Positions 7,998 to 17,600 of a stretch of 64,000 nt of DNA are shown piece by piece (the first letter of the stretch is position 1; every line of letters begins with the position of its first letter). The notes below the pieces were generated by a model. It did no database searches and was not told the origin of the DNA. It saw only the letters and a list, made by a program, of their open reading frames with translations. A program made the translations under genes and the position numbers. This stretch comes from Rheinheimera oceanensis (GTDB lineage Bacteria > Pseudomonadota > Gammaproteobacteria > Enterobacterales > Alteromonadaceae): positions 930,001 through 994,000 of the forward strand of contig NZ_JAGPNM010000001.1 of assembly GCF_018831085.1 (NCBI RefSeq), given 5' to 3'.

Positions 7998-9350
7998 CTA
8001 AAAAAGCACTTTGGCGGTAAACTCGATATACTCAGTTGCCCCCCGGCTACCGGTTTGCCGCACGAGGGCGGCAGGCTCAGAACGACCACCAGCCAGCGTT
8101 AATGTTGTCGATTTCGTTACACTAACTGCTGCGCTAAGGGAATACTCCGTTGCAACATATCGTCGGTCTGAAGCACTATCTACGTTCAATAAGTTACCGC
8201 CCGGGCCATAAACACCGTCGTTAGTGGATAATCGCCAATAAAAATTAACGGCTGTAGTCACCTTAACCGCCGGATGTGGTTGAAAAGTAAGATAGGGTTG
8301 GATGTTATAGAAATTTCTCGGCCCCAGGATTGCTAACTCCGAAAAATAATTCCCTCTGGGCAGCAGCGGATTGAAAGTCCCCAGTTTATTATCATCCTGA
8401 TCTTTATCACCGCTAGCGACATTGGCTGAGACCCCTACACTACTAAAGGGATAGCGGCTTAGCGCATAACTCGTATCTGAAGCAATGGTCCAGGCCCTAA
8501 TATCCTGTTCATTAAAACGACCAAATTGCAGCGCCAGTTCCCAGTTTAAGGTCAGCCCGCCACGTGTTCCCCAAAATCTGCTGCCCAGAGTGTGCCGGAG
8601 CTCTTCACCACTGCCTTGCAAATAATTTGCTTCATTGTTTCTGTAACCAAGGTAGTAAACATCAAATTTGGGCCACGAATATTCATTGTTTACAGCATAA
8701 ATACCCCAAATAGCCTGATTACGATCTAACCTGTCATCGAAGCTACCTTGCGAGATTTGCCACGGACGGCCGACGAATACGTCGACCTGCCAGGACTTAA
8801 CCTGGGATGTCAGTCGTAATGCATCATAGCGACGCCGGACGTTAGGCCCTTCCCTTGCGTCAACCAAACGGCCTGAACCCAAAGCAAGCTCTTGGCGCCC
8901 CAATGTCATTTGCCAGTGTTCACCACCTGAGAACTGAAAGAACGCCTGCTGAAAACTTAGCCGGTTTTCATCTAATGGCGAGGGTCCCTGCTCCAAACCG
9001 GCCGACAGTGCACTGTATAATTGCGTATAAATCCGCAACGATGGTGAAAGACGCCAGTCTGCAAATACGACATAGCGTTGCAGAAAGGCTCCATCGCTAC
9101 CATCGGTTGCATTCTGCCAGTTCGCACCATTCGTAACCGCATATCGCCAACGGCCTTCCCCTCCGACACTAAGCAAGCCGTTCTGTGTCGGACGTAAACA
9201 CTTGTATGCGTATTCATCGCTATCAAGGTTCTCCCGACACCATTCAGACCAGTTTTCATCCTGGCGCAGCCGTTCATATGATGGCGGCGTAGCTGCCGAA
9301 GCTACACCCGTGATTAACAGAGATAACATCAAACCAAGCGTAAACCTCAT
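7998..9350 (-). CDS. Outer-membrane beta-barrel protein, alginate-export (AlgE-like) family
   Basis: A 450-residue exported barrel. Residues 1-19 are a signal peptide ending GVASA before ATPPSYERLRQDENW. The mature part alternates aromatic and polar strands, contains conserved pieces such as TLGRQELALGSGRLVDARE and DRNQAIWGIYAV, and ends in Phe (FTAKVLF), as expected for BAM-assembled proteins. This pattern matches the alginate_export domain family, whose members form monomeric outer-membrane channels. Actual alginate transport is unlikely here because no polymer biosynthesis genes are nearby. The start codon overlaps the stop of the MFS transporter by four bases, so the pair are translationally coupled. 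They may form an inner- plus outer-membrane efflux route, which is inference. Confidence 0.8.
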   Translation of the reverse strand: MRFTLGLMLSLLITGVASAATPPSYERLRQDENWSEWCRENLDSDEYAYKCLRPTQNGLLSVGGEGRWRYAVTNGANWQNATDGSDGAFLQRYVVFADWRLSPSLRIYTQLYSALSAGLEQGPSPLDENRLSFQQAFFQFSGGEHWQMTLGRQELALGSGRLVDAREGPNVRRRYDALRLTSQVKSWQVDVFVGRPWQISQGSFDDRLDRNQAIWGIYAVNNEYSWPKFDVYYLGYRNNEANYLQGSGEELRHTLGSRFWGTRGGLTLNWELALQFGRFNEQDIRAWTIASDTSYALSRYPFSSVGVSANVASGDKDQDDNKLGTFNPLLPRGNYFSELAILGPRNFYNIQPYLTFQPHPAVKVTTAVNFYWRLSTNDGVYGPGGNLLNVDSASDRRYVATEYSLSAAVSVTKSTTLTLAGGRSEPAALVRQTGSRGATEYIEFTAKVLF

Positions 9351-10975
9351 TTTTTGCCCTCATGCTTTGCATGGCTGGCGGCAATATAATGCTCTACAAC
9401 CGGTTTAGGCCCCTGATGGAATGACAAAACAATGTTTTGAATGTCAGCATCAGCATGCGTTACCCGTTCATGCTGCCGCAGGTGTTCAAGCCAGGATTCA
9501 ACCATAAAACATTCGATAAACCGGCCTGGTTTAGCGGTATCTTCAAACAAGCCCCAGGTGTAAGCACCATCCCGGTAACGCTGCTCTTTTAACTTATGTG
9601 CCGCAAGATAAAATGCATGTTTATCATCAGGTTTGACGAAGTATTCCAGGGTGATCATTACAGGCCCCTGATCCTGCTCAAATTCCACCCCGACAACAGG
9701 TTGAGGCCAGTGCATTGAGGGAGAGAGATCCATACTTTCACCAACTTGCAGTTTAAAGCGCCATGTTAGCGGAATAATTAATACCAATACGGCAGCAGCA
9801 CAATAAAGCGCATTGGCAACCCCAAATAAACTTGAGAGCTGCCCCCAGAAAAGGCTCCCCACACTCATCGAACCAAAAAGCACGGTAATAAACACAGCAA
9901 GGCCGCGGGCACGCACCCATTCAGGCAATGCCACCTGCGCTGATACATTCAGACTGGTAAGAACTGCAATCCAGCAGGCGCCGGCAAAAAAGCAACTTAC
10001 CACCGCCAACTGCTGGCTATACGCGCTGGCCAGCACCAGCATGCACATCGCGGTACCTACGGTACCTAAAGCAACAAGTGTATCTGCTCCGAACTGCTTT
10101 CTCAGGGATGGCAGAATAAAAGCACTGGAAACAGCACCAACCCCAACAGCTCCCATCATAAATCCGTAAAGTGTTGCATCGCCATTGAGCAGGTTTTTGG
10201 CAATAAGTGGCAGCAGCGCCCAATAAGCACTGGCAAACAGAAAAAATGACAATGCCCTGGCCAACGTAGCCTTAAGAGGAGAGCTGTGCAACGCATACCG
10301 CACCCCCGCTTTTAAGGCTCCTGCCATGTTTTCTGCTGGCAACAACCGGGGCGGAGTAGCTATTGGTCGCCACCACAACAGTGCGCAAACAACCAGTAAA
10401 AAACTAAGGCCATTAATCAGAAACGGAAGCGCAATTGAATATCCGATAATAAAACCGCCAAGCGCAGGGCCAATTGCTCTGCTGATATTGATACCAACGC
10501 TATTTACCGCAACAGCTTGCTGTAATATTTTTCGCGGAACTAAGCCAGGTACAATGGCCTGCCAGGCAGGGGCAGCAACAGCAGTGCCAATACCCATCAT
10601 AAAAGTAAACAATAACAGCACAGCAGGCGTAGCATCGCCGCGGTATACCACATAACCTAAAGCCAAAGCAGTGCCTGCCATTACCAGTTGTACCCCCAGC
10701 AACAGCTTTCTTTTATTGACTATATCTGCAAGCGCCCCGGCTGGTAGCGCAAAAAGAAAGATAGGCAGTGTAGTTGCAGTTTGCACCAAAGCCACAAAAA
10801 GCGGAGAAGGGGAAAGCGATGTCATTAACCAACCAGCGCTGACATCATGCATCCAGGTGCCAACATTCGACATCACAGTGGCTATCCATAAAACCATAAA
10901 GTGGCGGGAGCCAAAAGGCGCTAAAACACTACTTGAGTGATGATCAGGTACTGTGTTCTGGCCTGCACTATTCAT
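9347..10975 (-). CDS. MFS transporter (EntS-like, transmembrane secretion effector family) with C-terminal ABM-like domain
   Basis: A 542-residue inner-membrane transporter. Residues about 20-420 hold roughly twelve hydrophobic helices, with MFS loop motif A near ALADIVNKRKLLLG and RAIGPALGGFIIGY in helix 5. This resembles the exporter branch that includes enterobactin exporters. Residues about 430-542 are soluble and contain VMITLEYFVKPDDKHAF, YTWGLFEDTAKPGRFIECF and VESWLEHLRQHERVT. These resemble a dimeric alpha/beta-barrel (antibiotic biosynthesis monooxygenase-like) fold, an extension known in this transporter group. It overlaps the downstream barrel gene by four bases. The substrate is unknown; drug or metabolite export is the family-level expectation. 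Confidence 0.82.
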   Translation of the reverse strand: MNSAGQNTVPDHHSSSVLAPFGSRHFMVLWIATVMSNVGTWMHDVSAGWLMTSLSPSPLFVALVQTATTLPIFLFALPAGALADIVNKRKLLLGVQLVMAGTALALGYVVYRGDATPAVLLLFTFMMGIGTAVAAPAWQAIVPGLVPRKILQQAVAVNSVGINISRAIGPALGGFIIGYSIALPFLINGLSFLLVVCALLWWRPIATPPRLLPAENMAGALKAGVRYALHSSPLKATLARALSFFLFASAYWALLPLIAKNLLNGDATLYGFMMGAVGVGAVSSAFILPSLRKQFGADTLVALGTVGTAMCMLVLASAYSQQLAVVSCFFAGACWIAVLTSLNVSAQVALPEWVRARGLAVFITVLFGSMSVGSLFWGQLSSLFGVANALYCAAAVLVLIIPLTWRFKLQVGESMDLSPSMHWPQPVVGVEFEQDQGPVMITLEYFVKPDDKHAFYLAAHKLKEQRYRDGAYTWGLFEDTAKPGRFIECFMVESWLEHLRQHERVTHADADIQNIVLSFHQGPKPVVEHYIAASHAKHEGKK

Positions 10976-12565
10976 AAAAGCTCATTTCCTGCTAAATTGA
11001 TTAGCCAATAACCATGCAAACGCCAAATGCCTAGCCGCCAATATTGAAATACTACTGAGGGCGGTATTTACCGCTGCATCATCGTGCAATACGTCTGAGT
11101 ATTCTGAGAGAGTGCCATTCAAAACAGAGGGGCGATATTATCTATTGAGATAGTATCCCTTCAAAACGCTCTGTAGCGTACACAGACACCTGCCATAAAC
11201 GGGGCATGATAGACATCAGAACAGTAGGCACTAAGCCACACAACACACGCAGAAGGAAACTTTGAGCATCTTAAAGTGAAACAGTGATACCTTGCGAATG
11301 ACTCTTGCCAGAGGACCGATAGTAACTGGAAAAGCTTTGTTACCTTAATGGGCGGCGTGTTCTGCAAGCGCAAAGAGCAAACCATCAGGCCGCATTATGA
11401 TGTTGAAATAGACACCGAAACCGGCCAAATCAGCACTGACTATTACGACGGATTTATTACTACCAAGTTAAAAGGCATTTGCTACCTAGGCCAAGCCATA
11501 ATCACCCGCCTGCACCAATGGCGGCTTGATACGCAATGCTTGGCTCCCACCATGGGAGAATAGCTTTACAGTCTTCAAAGTAAACCTTCGATAAAATTGC
11601 GTATAACTGCTATTCAGATTAGCCGGAGGCCAAACTGTGTCAAGTTCGCTTATCGACAGCATTACTTTAACGTTTGTGACCTCAGTTACGCAGCTGCTCC
11701 TCTTCTCTGCAGAACATTTTTCCGCTGGGATACGCGTGTCTAACAATTCACCAAATGTGGCAAAAGCCTCTAAATATAAACTATAACAGCTTTCCAATTT
11801 ATGCCATTTACTACAACGGTACCATGATGCAAGCTGATAGTTCTAGCCGTTGATTTGAGGGTATTTTCATAATTGAAAGAAGGCTACGGCCACAGTTGAG
11901 TATACCCTCATGGTGTATGCACGTAATATCTATGACCCGCCCTCGTCAGGCTCTACTGGACTATACTGAGGCTGCAGCCGGTTCGGTGTAATGACATAGC
12001 TGTCCCCTGACGGTACTTTAGTTTGCAGTAGCCAATCCCTGAGATATGTTCGATAAAGCCTAAGTTTAAGAAGATTAGGAAAGACAGTCCCTAATTTCAT
12101 GTGGAAAACGGCACACTGAGAACTGTATTTAATGAGTACTCAACCACGAAGAGATACCTGTAAGAACAAGGTACTGACGTAATAACGCTGTCTAAGGTTG
12201 ATATAAAACATGCAAAAAATAGATGCGTTAGTTGTTTATGCTACTGCGGAAACATTAGATAACTATAAATCTAAATTAGATGCTTAGGACAAATGGGTTT
12301 CAACTGGTAACAAAAAATACATAGAAAGTAAACTCAAAGCCCAGTAAGAGCAGGCTTCCTCTTGCTAAATCGCTGTTGGGGCCTACATCAAATCGTACAG
12401 AAACTCTTTTTTACCATCTGATCAAGCAACTATGTGAACGAACAATAAATGTTTATAAATTTAATAAAAAGCTCAAAAAAATAGAAAGTTTTACTTGATT
12501 TTACGATGTTCGCAAGTAAAGATTATAAATGTGTGGTTATTGGGTTAACAGAATGGAGGTGGTAC
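10976..12565. other. Long region without a convincing gene
   Basis: About 1.6 kb between the MFS gene and the toxin operon. Short open frames exist, for example a 71-codon one at 11348-11563 (plus) that contains EIDTETGQISTDYYDG, but I recognise none and they lack clear ribosome sites. A small interrupted frame at 12210-12347 is listed separately. Base composition falls toward the right, which marks the transition to the AT-rich toxin block. Confidence 0.45.
12210..12347 (+). pseudogene. Short interrupted ORF of unknown origin
   Basis: The ATG at 12210 opens a frame starting MQKIDALVVYATAETLDNY. It meets a TAG after 25 codons and continues in the same frame through DKWVSTGNKKYIESKLKAQ to a TAA at 12345-12347. 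The amphipathic, Lys-rich character is similar on both sides of the TAG, so this looks like one small gene broken by a nonsense codon. No family is recognised. Confidence 0.3.
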
Positions 12566-12568
12566 GTG
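12555..12568 (+). promoter_or_regulatory. Ribosome binding site that fixes a GTG start
   Basis: GGAGG at 12555-12559 lies six bases before a GTG at 12566-12568, in frame with the GH13 protein. The upstream in-frame ATG at 12506 has no comparable site. Starting at the GTG leaves a short basic tail and then the membrane anchor. Confidence 0.6.
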
Positions 12569-14206
12569 ACGTCGCGGACCAAAATTATACTAGCAATCGT
12601 CGTGATTGTAGCAATTATCATTTTGTACACGCATTACGAAAAGCTGTTACCGAGTGCAAATTCATCAGTCCAAAATGTTAATGAACCTAAGGCTACATTT
12701 CAGGCAATGCCATCTACAGGGAATCGGAACCTCCTATACAAAATCTGGGTGTCAGCATTTAGGGATTCGAACAGTGATGGTGTGGGCGACATTAACGGTA
12801 TTGTAGAAAAGCTAGATTATTTAAAGACGTTAGGCGTTTCTAGATTGCAACTGAGTCCAATATTCTCGTCTCCTGCATATCATGGGTATGAAGTAAGTGA
12901 TTACCGTTCAATAGAATCTAAGTACGGTACAATGCAAGATTTTGATGTATTGATTGAAAGCGCAAGGAAAAAGGGAATTGAAATAATTCTAGATATCCCT
13001 ATTAATCACACATCTGATCAGCACCCGTGGTTTTTAGGGGCGCTTGGTACTCAATCGCAGTATGCCGATTACTACATATGGCAAGATGTCCCTACCCCCT
13101 CATACGGAAAGCCGTGGGGCGACCATTCAGACCCTTTGTCTGTATTTCATACAAAAAAAGAGCGCAATGGCTATTACTACGGAGTATTTGGTTACCACAG
13201 TCCTGATCTCAATTTTGAAAACCCAAAGGTTGTAGACGAATTCAAGAATATTTTTCGCTTCTGGATTAATAAAGGTGTTAAAGGATTTCGGATTGATGCT
13301 GCAAGGTATTTGATTGAAACAGGCAGTTTAGAAGGGCAGCGAGATACTAAAGAAACACTAATGCTTTTGAATTTTTTTAATAATTATATCAAAAGTATAA
13401 GTCAAGACTCTTTCTTCATAGGCGAAGTTTTTGCCTCGACTGAGGTTCAAAACCTGTATTTTTGTAGCGATAAAATTTTGGACTACCTATATAACTTCGA
13501 ATTTGGTCCGTTCGTCTTAGATTTGATAAATAATGATGAGATATCGAAAAAAGGTAGAGTTGCAGAGATTAAGAAACTATACCAATATTTATCTTCATCA
13601 GAAATACCAATGTCAAAACAGTACGTATTTTATCAGAATCATGACCTGCCTAGGATTAACATAGACAATCTAAATAAATTGAAGCTTGCTTATTCTCTGT
13701 TACTTACGTCACCTTTCCAAATTTCATTATATTATGGAGAGGAGAACGGACAAACTGGCTTTAGTCAGGAAAGTGATTTGTTTTATCGTGATGCGATGAT
13801 TTGGAGTGATGATAATATTGCAGATCCAATAAAAAATTATCTACCGGAGATTATTCGCGAGGATTACTTGCTATGGAAGTCTAATCGGGAGGTTAATAAA
13901 AACCTATTCGAGTATATAAATTCAAGCATAAGATTAAGACAACTTGCAAAAGTATATGATGACCATGATATTGATATAAGCCTAGATCTTTCAAACGAAT
14001 CATTTATAGTTTATTCAATATTTTCAAAAAATAAATCTTACTTTGCAATAATCAATCCGGACGTGGAGTTACCCCAGGATTTCAATGTAAGCATGTTGCC
14101 ACCTGGAAGTTATAAAAATATTCAAAATGATGAATTTTTTTACGCGAATGAAGTTTTTAAAGTTCTTCCTGGCGAATTTATTTTGATAAGGAAATACAAT
14201 GATTAA
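12566..14206 (+). CDS. Membrane-anchored GH13 (alpha-amylase superfamily) glycoside hydrolase
   Basis: About 546 residues from the GTG start. TSRTK is followed by a single hydrophobic anchor (IILAIVVIVAIIILY), predicting an N-in, periplasm-facing enzyme. The GH13 barrel opens with IWVSAFRDSNSDGVGDING. Conserved region I is DIPINHTSDQHPWF. Region II, GFRIDAARYL, holds the nucleophile Asp; region III, FFIGEVFAS, the acid/base Glu; and region IV, YQNHDLPR, the transition-state Asp. All three catalytic residues are present, so it is probably active, nearest in style to oligo-1,6-glucosidase-like members. Linkage is unusual: its stop overlaps the start of the next small gene by eight bases, placing it first in an operon with an exported RHS toxin and an immunity candidate. 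The DNA is strongly AT-rich, suggesting transfer. Substrate and role are unknown. Confidence 0.8.
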   Translation: MTSRTKIILAIVVIVAIIILYTHYEKLLPSANSSVQNVNEPKATFQAMPSTGNRNLLYKIWVSAFRDSNSDGVGDINGIVEKLDYLKTLGVSRLQLSPIFSSPAYHGYEVSDYRSIESKYGTMQDFDVLIESARKKGIEIILDIPINHTSDQHPWFLGALGTQSQYADYYIWQDVPTPSYGKPWGDHSDPLSVFHTKKERNGYYYGVFGYHSPDLNFENPKVVDEFKNIFRFWINKGVKGFRIDAARYLIETGSLEGQRDTKETLMLLNFFNNYIKSISQDSFFIGEVFASTEVQNLYFCSDKILDYLYNFEFGPFVLDLINNDEISKKGRVAEIKKLYQYLSSSEIPMSKQYVFYQNHDLPRINIDNLNKLKLAYSLLLTSPFQISLYYGEENGQTGFSQESDLFYRDAMIWSDDNIADPIKNYLPEIIREDYLLWKSNREVNKNLFEYINSSIRLRQLAKVYDDHDIDISLDLSNESFIVYSIFSKNKSYFAIINPDVELPQDFNVSMLPPGSYKNIQNDEFFYANEVFKVLPGEFILIRKYND

Positions 14207-14690
14207 AAAAATAATTAAAATATCTTTATTAATTTCGCCAGCTTTTCTGATCTTTGGTGCACATGCTGCAGCGTCGGCTATTCATACCCCGGGGCAAATA
14301 AGGGTTAGCTGGACGAACGATGCATCAACACACTGTCCAACAAATCAAGTTTCATACTATTTGAAAGAACACATAAACGGAACTTATACAAAAACTATAG
14401 ATATCTACTATGCCTCGCAAAAGTACATAAATATTAATGTTCCAGTTGTTGCACCAATGAATACAACGTATGAATATGTCGTGCATTATTTCAAATGCTA
14501 TGGGAGCGGTGGTATTTACTTGATTGCAGGTTCTACGACGACAAATATATCTCCTGCTCCGGCTGCTGGGCATGGTCATGTGATATATATTCATACGGAT
14601 ATTCTGGGCTCAACTATAGCTGAATCAGATAATTCTGGAAATGTAATTAAAAGATACTACTATATGCCTTTTGGCAAGAAACAGGATTAA
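14199..14690 (+). CDS. Small exported protein: beta-sandwich-like domain plus a detached RHS-core segment
   Basis: 163 residues. Residues 1-24 are a signal peptide (LISPAFLIFGAHA before AASA). Residues about 30-120 read like one fibronectin-III-style beta sandwich (GQIRVSWTNDAS, then MNTTYEYVVHYFKCYG), with a Cys pair. The last 35 residues, beginning YIHTDILGSTIAESDNSG and ending YYYMPFGKKQD, match the HTDxLGSxxAxTDxxGxVxxRYxYxPFG segment that normally sits inside the RHS core, just before the YTGHLxDxxTGLTYMxxRYYDP motif. Here the gene stops right after it. The next gene, two bases downstream, encodes an RHS protein in which precisely this segment is absent. The two proteins may therefore complement each other. 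The RHS match was made by eye; the sandwich call is weaker. Confidence 0.65.
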   Translation: MIKKIIKISLLISPAFLIFGAHAAASAIHTPGQIRVSWTNDASTHCPTNQVSYYLKEHINGTYTKTIDIYYASQKYININVPVVAPMNTTYEYVVHYFKCYGSGGIYLIAGSTTTNISPAPAAGHGHVIYIHTDILGSTIAESDNSGNVIKRYYYMPFGKKQD

Positions 14691-14692
14691 CA

Positions 14693-17600
14693 ATGAAAAA
14701 TAAAAATATTGCAAGTAGCGTGCTAATTCTGTGCCTGCTCAAAGTTGGTTTTTTCTCTGTTGAAGCGAATCAAGATTACTCGTCTCACCCTGAAATTGAA
14801 TTTACAACTGAGCCGCTAAGTCATTTTGAGAAAATGAATGTTACTAATGATTTAGGAGATAGTTATGACCCGATAACGGGCTTAGTTTCATTTTCTGTTA
14901 CAGATGTCTCCATTCCAGGAAATTCAGGGCTAAGTGTTGAACTTAGAAGAACTTTATCAATTGCCCATAATTCTAATTTAGGGAATGGGGAATTTGGCAT
15001 GTGGAGTGCTGAAGTTCCATACATCTTGGGACATTACACCGAAGGTGGTTACAGTCAACAAGCAGAAGGTGGTTGGCATCACGGCAAAGTTTGCTCAGGC
15101 AGCTTTCAAGATATCTACATTAGTGGACAACAAAACTCATACTATCTTAATCCTAAGTCTTATTGGAGCGGTAAACTCCTACATATCCCAGGTAAAGTGA
15201 CAGAAAAATTTCTTAATGATACAACTCTTTCTAATGTTTTTGTAAATGGACAAGTCACGAAATCAAATTACGGTATATCATCATGTACAACGTCAGCCAA
15301 TAGTACAGATGAGGGTATCGTAGTTAAAGGGCCTGACGGTACAAGTTACACATTTAACTATTCTATTAATAGAAACAAAAACGTGGGTACCGTAGCCACG
15401 GAAACACCATATATAAAAAAGATTCTTGTGACGCAGGTAAAGGATAAGTTCGGAAATACAGTTAACTACCGTTATATAAAGATTAATGGTGCGCCCCGGC
15501 TGTCTTCAATTGAAAGTAGTGGCGGTCGAAAAATAGAGTTGATATACAATGACGATGGCAACACTTGGGTTGATAAAGTTATAGTAAATGGTAATACATG
15601 GTCATATATTTACTTCAGTGGGTCAGGATATTTAGCAGGAAGATTAAAAGAGGTAGTTTTGCCAGATGGCAGAAAATGGGATTACAGTTACTCTTTATAC
15701 AGTCAACTGCCAGGAAGGAAAGTTAGCAATACATCAATTTTTAATGGTGTAACCTACAAAGAGGGTACGTGTTTCGTTCAAGATCCCAACAGTTTAAGAA
15801 ATTTCACAGTTGTTACACCCAGTGGCTTAACAATAAACTACACCACAAAAGACACATACTTCGGGAGAACAAATGTCGATCCAAATGTTCAACCGTTTAA
15901 AACGTACTTGAAAGATTACGCTCGTTTTTCCAATGTGAGCTGTGATGCGAACGCTGCTCTTGTTAAGAAAACTGTCACCGGGCCCGGTATCTCGACAAAA
16001 ACATGGAACTATAGTTACTCACAGAATACAGGTAAGTATTCAGAAGAAGGACCAAATAGTTTCGGTTTTAAGGCTAATTCCCGACATTCTGGGTTTGATA
16101 TAAATTTCAGTGGTGAACTTCCTGAGTCAGTTCCTAATAGGACTGATGTAATGACTACTACAATAAACGGACCTGAGAATATTAAAAGGTTATTTATTAA
16201 TAGAGATTATAAATCAAATTATTATGGCAAGGTTCTTGCCGTGGATATTTTATCTAAAGAAGGCAATTTAGAAGAGCGTCAAGAAAGCTATTTCTCAGTA
16301 GGTAATAAGGTAGGAGATGCTTGGTATCGTGAGCCAATGAATTGCAGTGGCGGTAATTGCTTTGATTTAATTCAGTATCAAAGCACAAAGATTGATGAAT
16401 ATCGTATTAATCTAAGCAAGCAGGTCTATAAGCGTGGTGAGGACTCGTTTACTACTGAATTCAGCAATTATGATGATTTCGGTTTTGCCTTGGATATAGA
16501 AGAGTATAGCAATACCAGTAATGAAACACGTTTTATTAGAAACACTTATCTTCATGAGATTTCATATTGGATCCTTGGCCTTCCAAGGAAAAAAGAAATA
16601 AGCAGCAACGGCGTTAACTATACAACTACTGATGAAACAACGTATCATGACTTTTCTAATACAGGTTTATATCAAAGCCTCAAACTTCCTTATGAGAAAA
16701 AAGTATTTGGTGAATGGGTTACCCGAACCAGCCTTTATCATAGTTATGGTCTGCCTAAACGGGTTGAATTTAACAGCCCTCTTGAGAACAACAGCACTTC
16801 ATACCGTTTCGTTGAACTCCTCAGCTACAAACGTGGCCTCGCGCAAATAGTTGAAGTACCAAAACGTTATTCAGAGGGATGTAATTCCATTTCAGGATGC
16901 CCTATAAGCGCGTCAAGAACTGTGGACAATGATGGTAATATTACAAAAATAACGGACTTTAACGGTAATACAACGATCTATCGGTACGATGCCTTGCGGC
17001 GTTTAATAACAGTTACTCCTTCTGATGGCTATTGGAGTCCTACCAATATTAGTTATACCACCTCATCTGGCTATTTCACTCAAACTATCAGTCGGGGAAA
17101 TTATCGAAAAAAAATTACATTTGATGGATTGTTACGACCAATATTGACCCAGGAATGGGATAATAGTGACGCTACAGGGACCAGTCGCTATGTTGTTCAG
17201 CAATTTAACATTGATAATTTGCCTACATTTATTTCTTATCCAAGTACATATAGCGGCGAAACAAAAGGTACAGAATTTGCGTACGACGCTTTAAGTCGCT
17301 TGAAAAGAGAGTTCAATACGGTTGATGGCACCGGGGTAGATTATGATTATTTTGATAATAATCAGATGAAGACTACCGATGCTCGTGGCAATATCACTAC
17401 TACGACTTATCGCGCATTTGGTATCCCAAGCCAATCTTTACCACGTTTAATTGAGCAACCTCATGGGGTTACCACCGATATAAGTTATAACTTATTTGAT
17501 AATGTTACGACTGTCGCGCAGGGTGGTATTTCCGAGAGCCGCATCTATGACTCCCAGCAACGGCTATGCCGCCTGGTACGTCCGGATGTAGGACATACCG

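Noticed and set aside
11348-11563. 71-codon frame as a real gene
   Set aside because: No ribosome site, no recognised motif, and no conserved neighbours; kept only as a note in the region entry.
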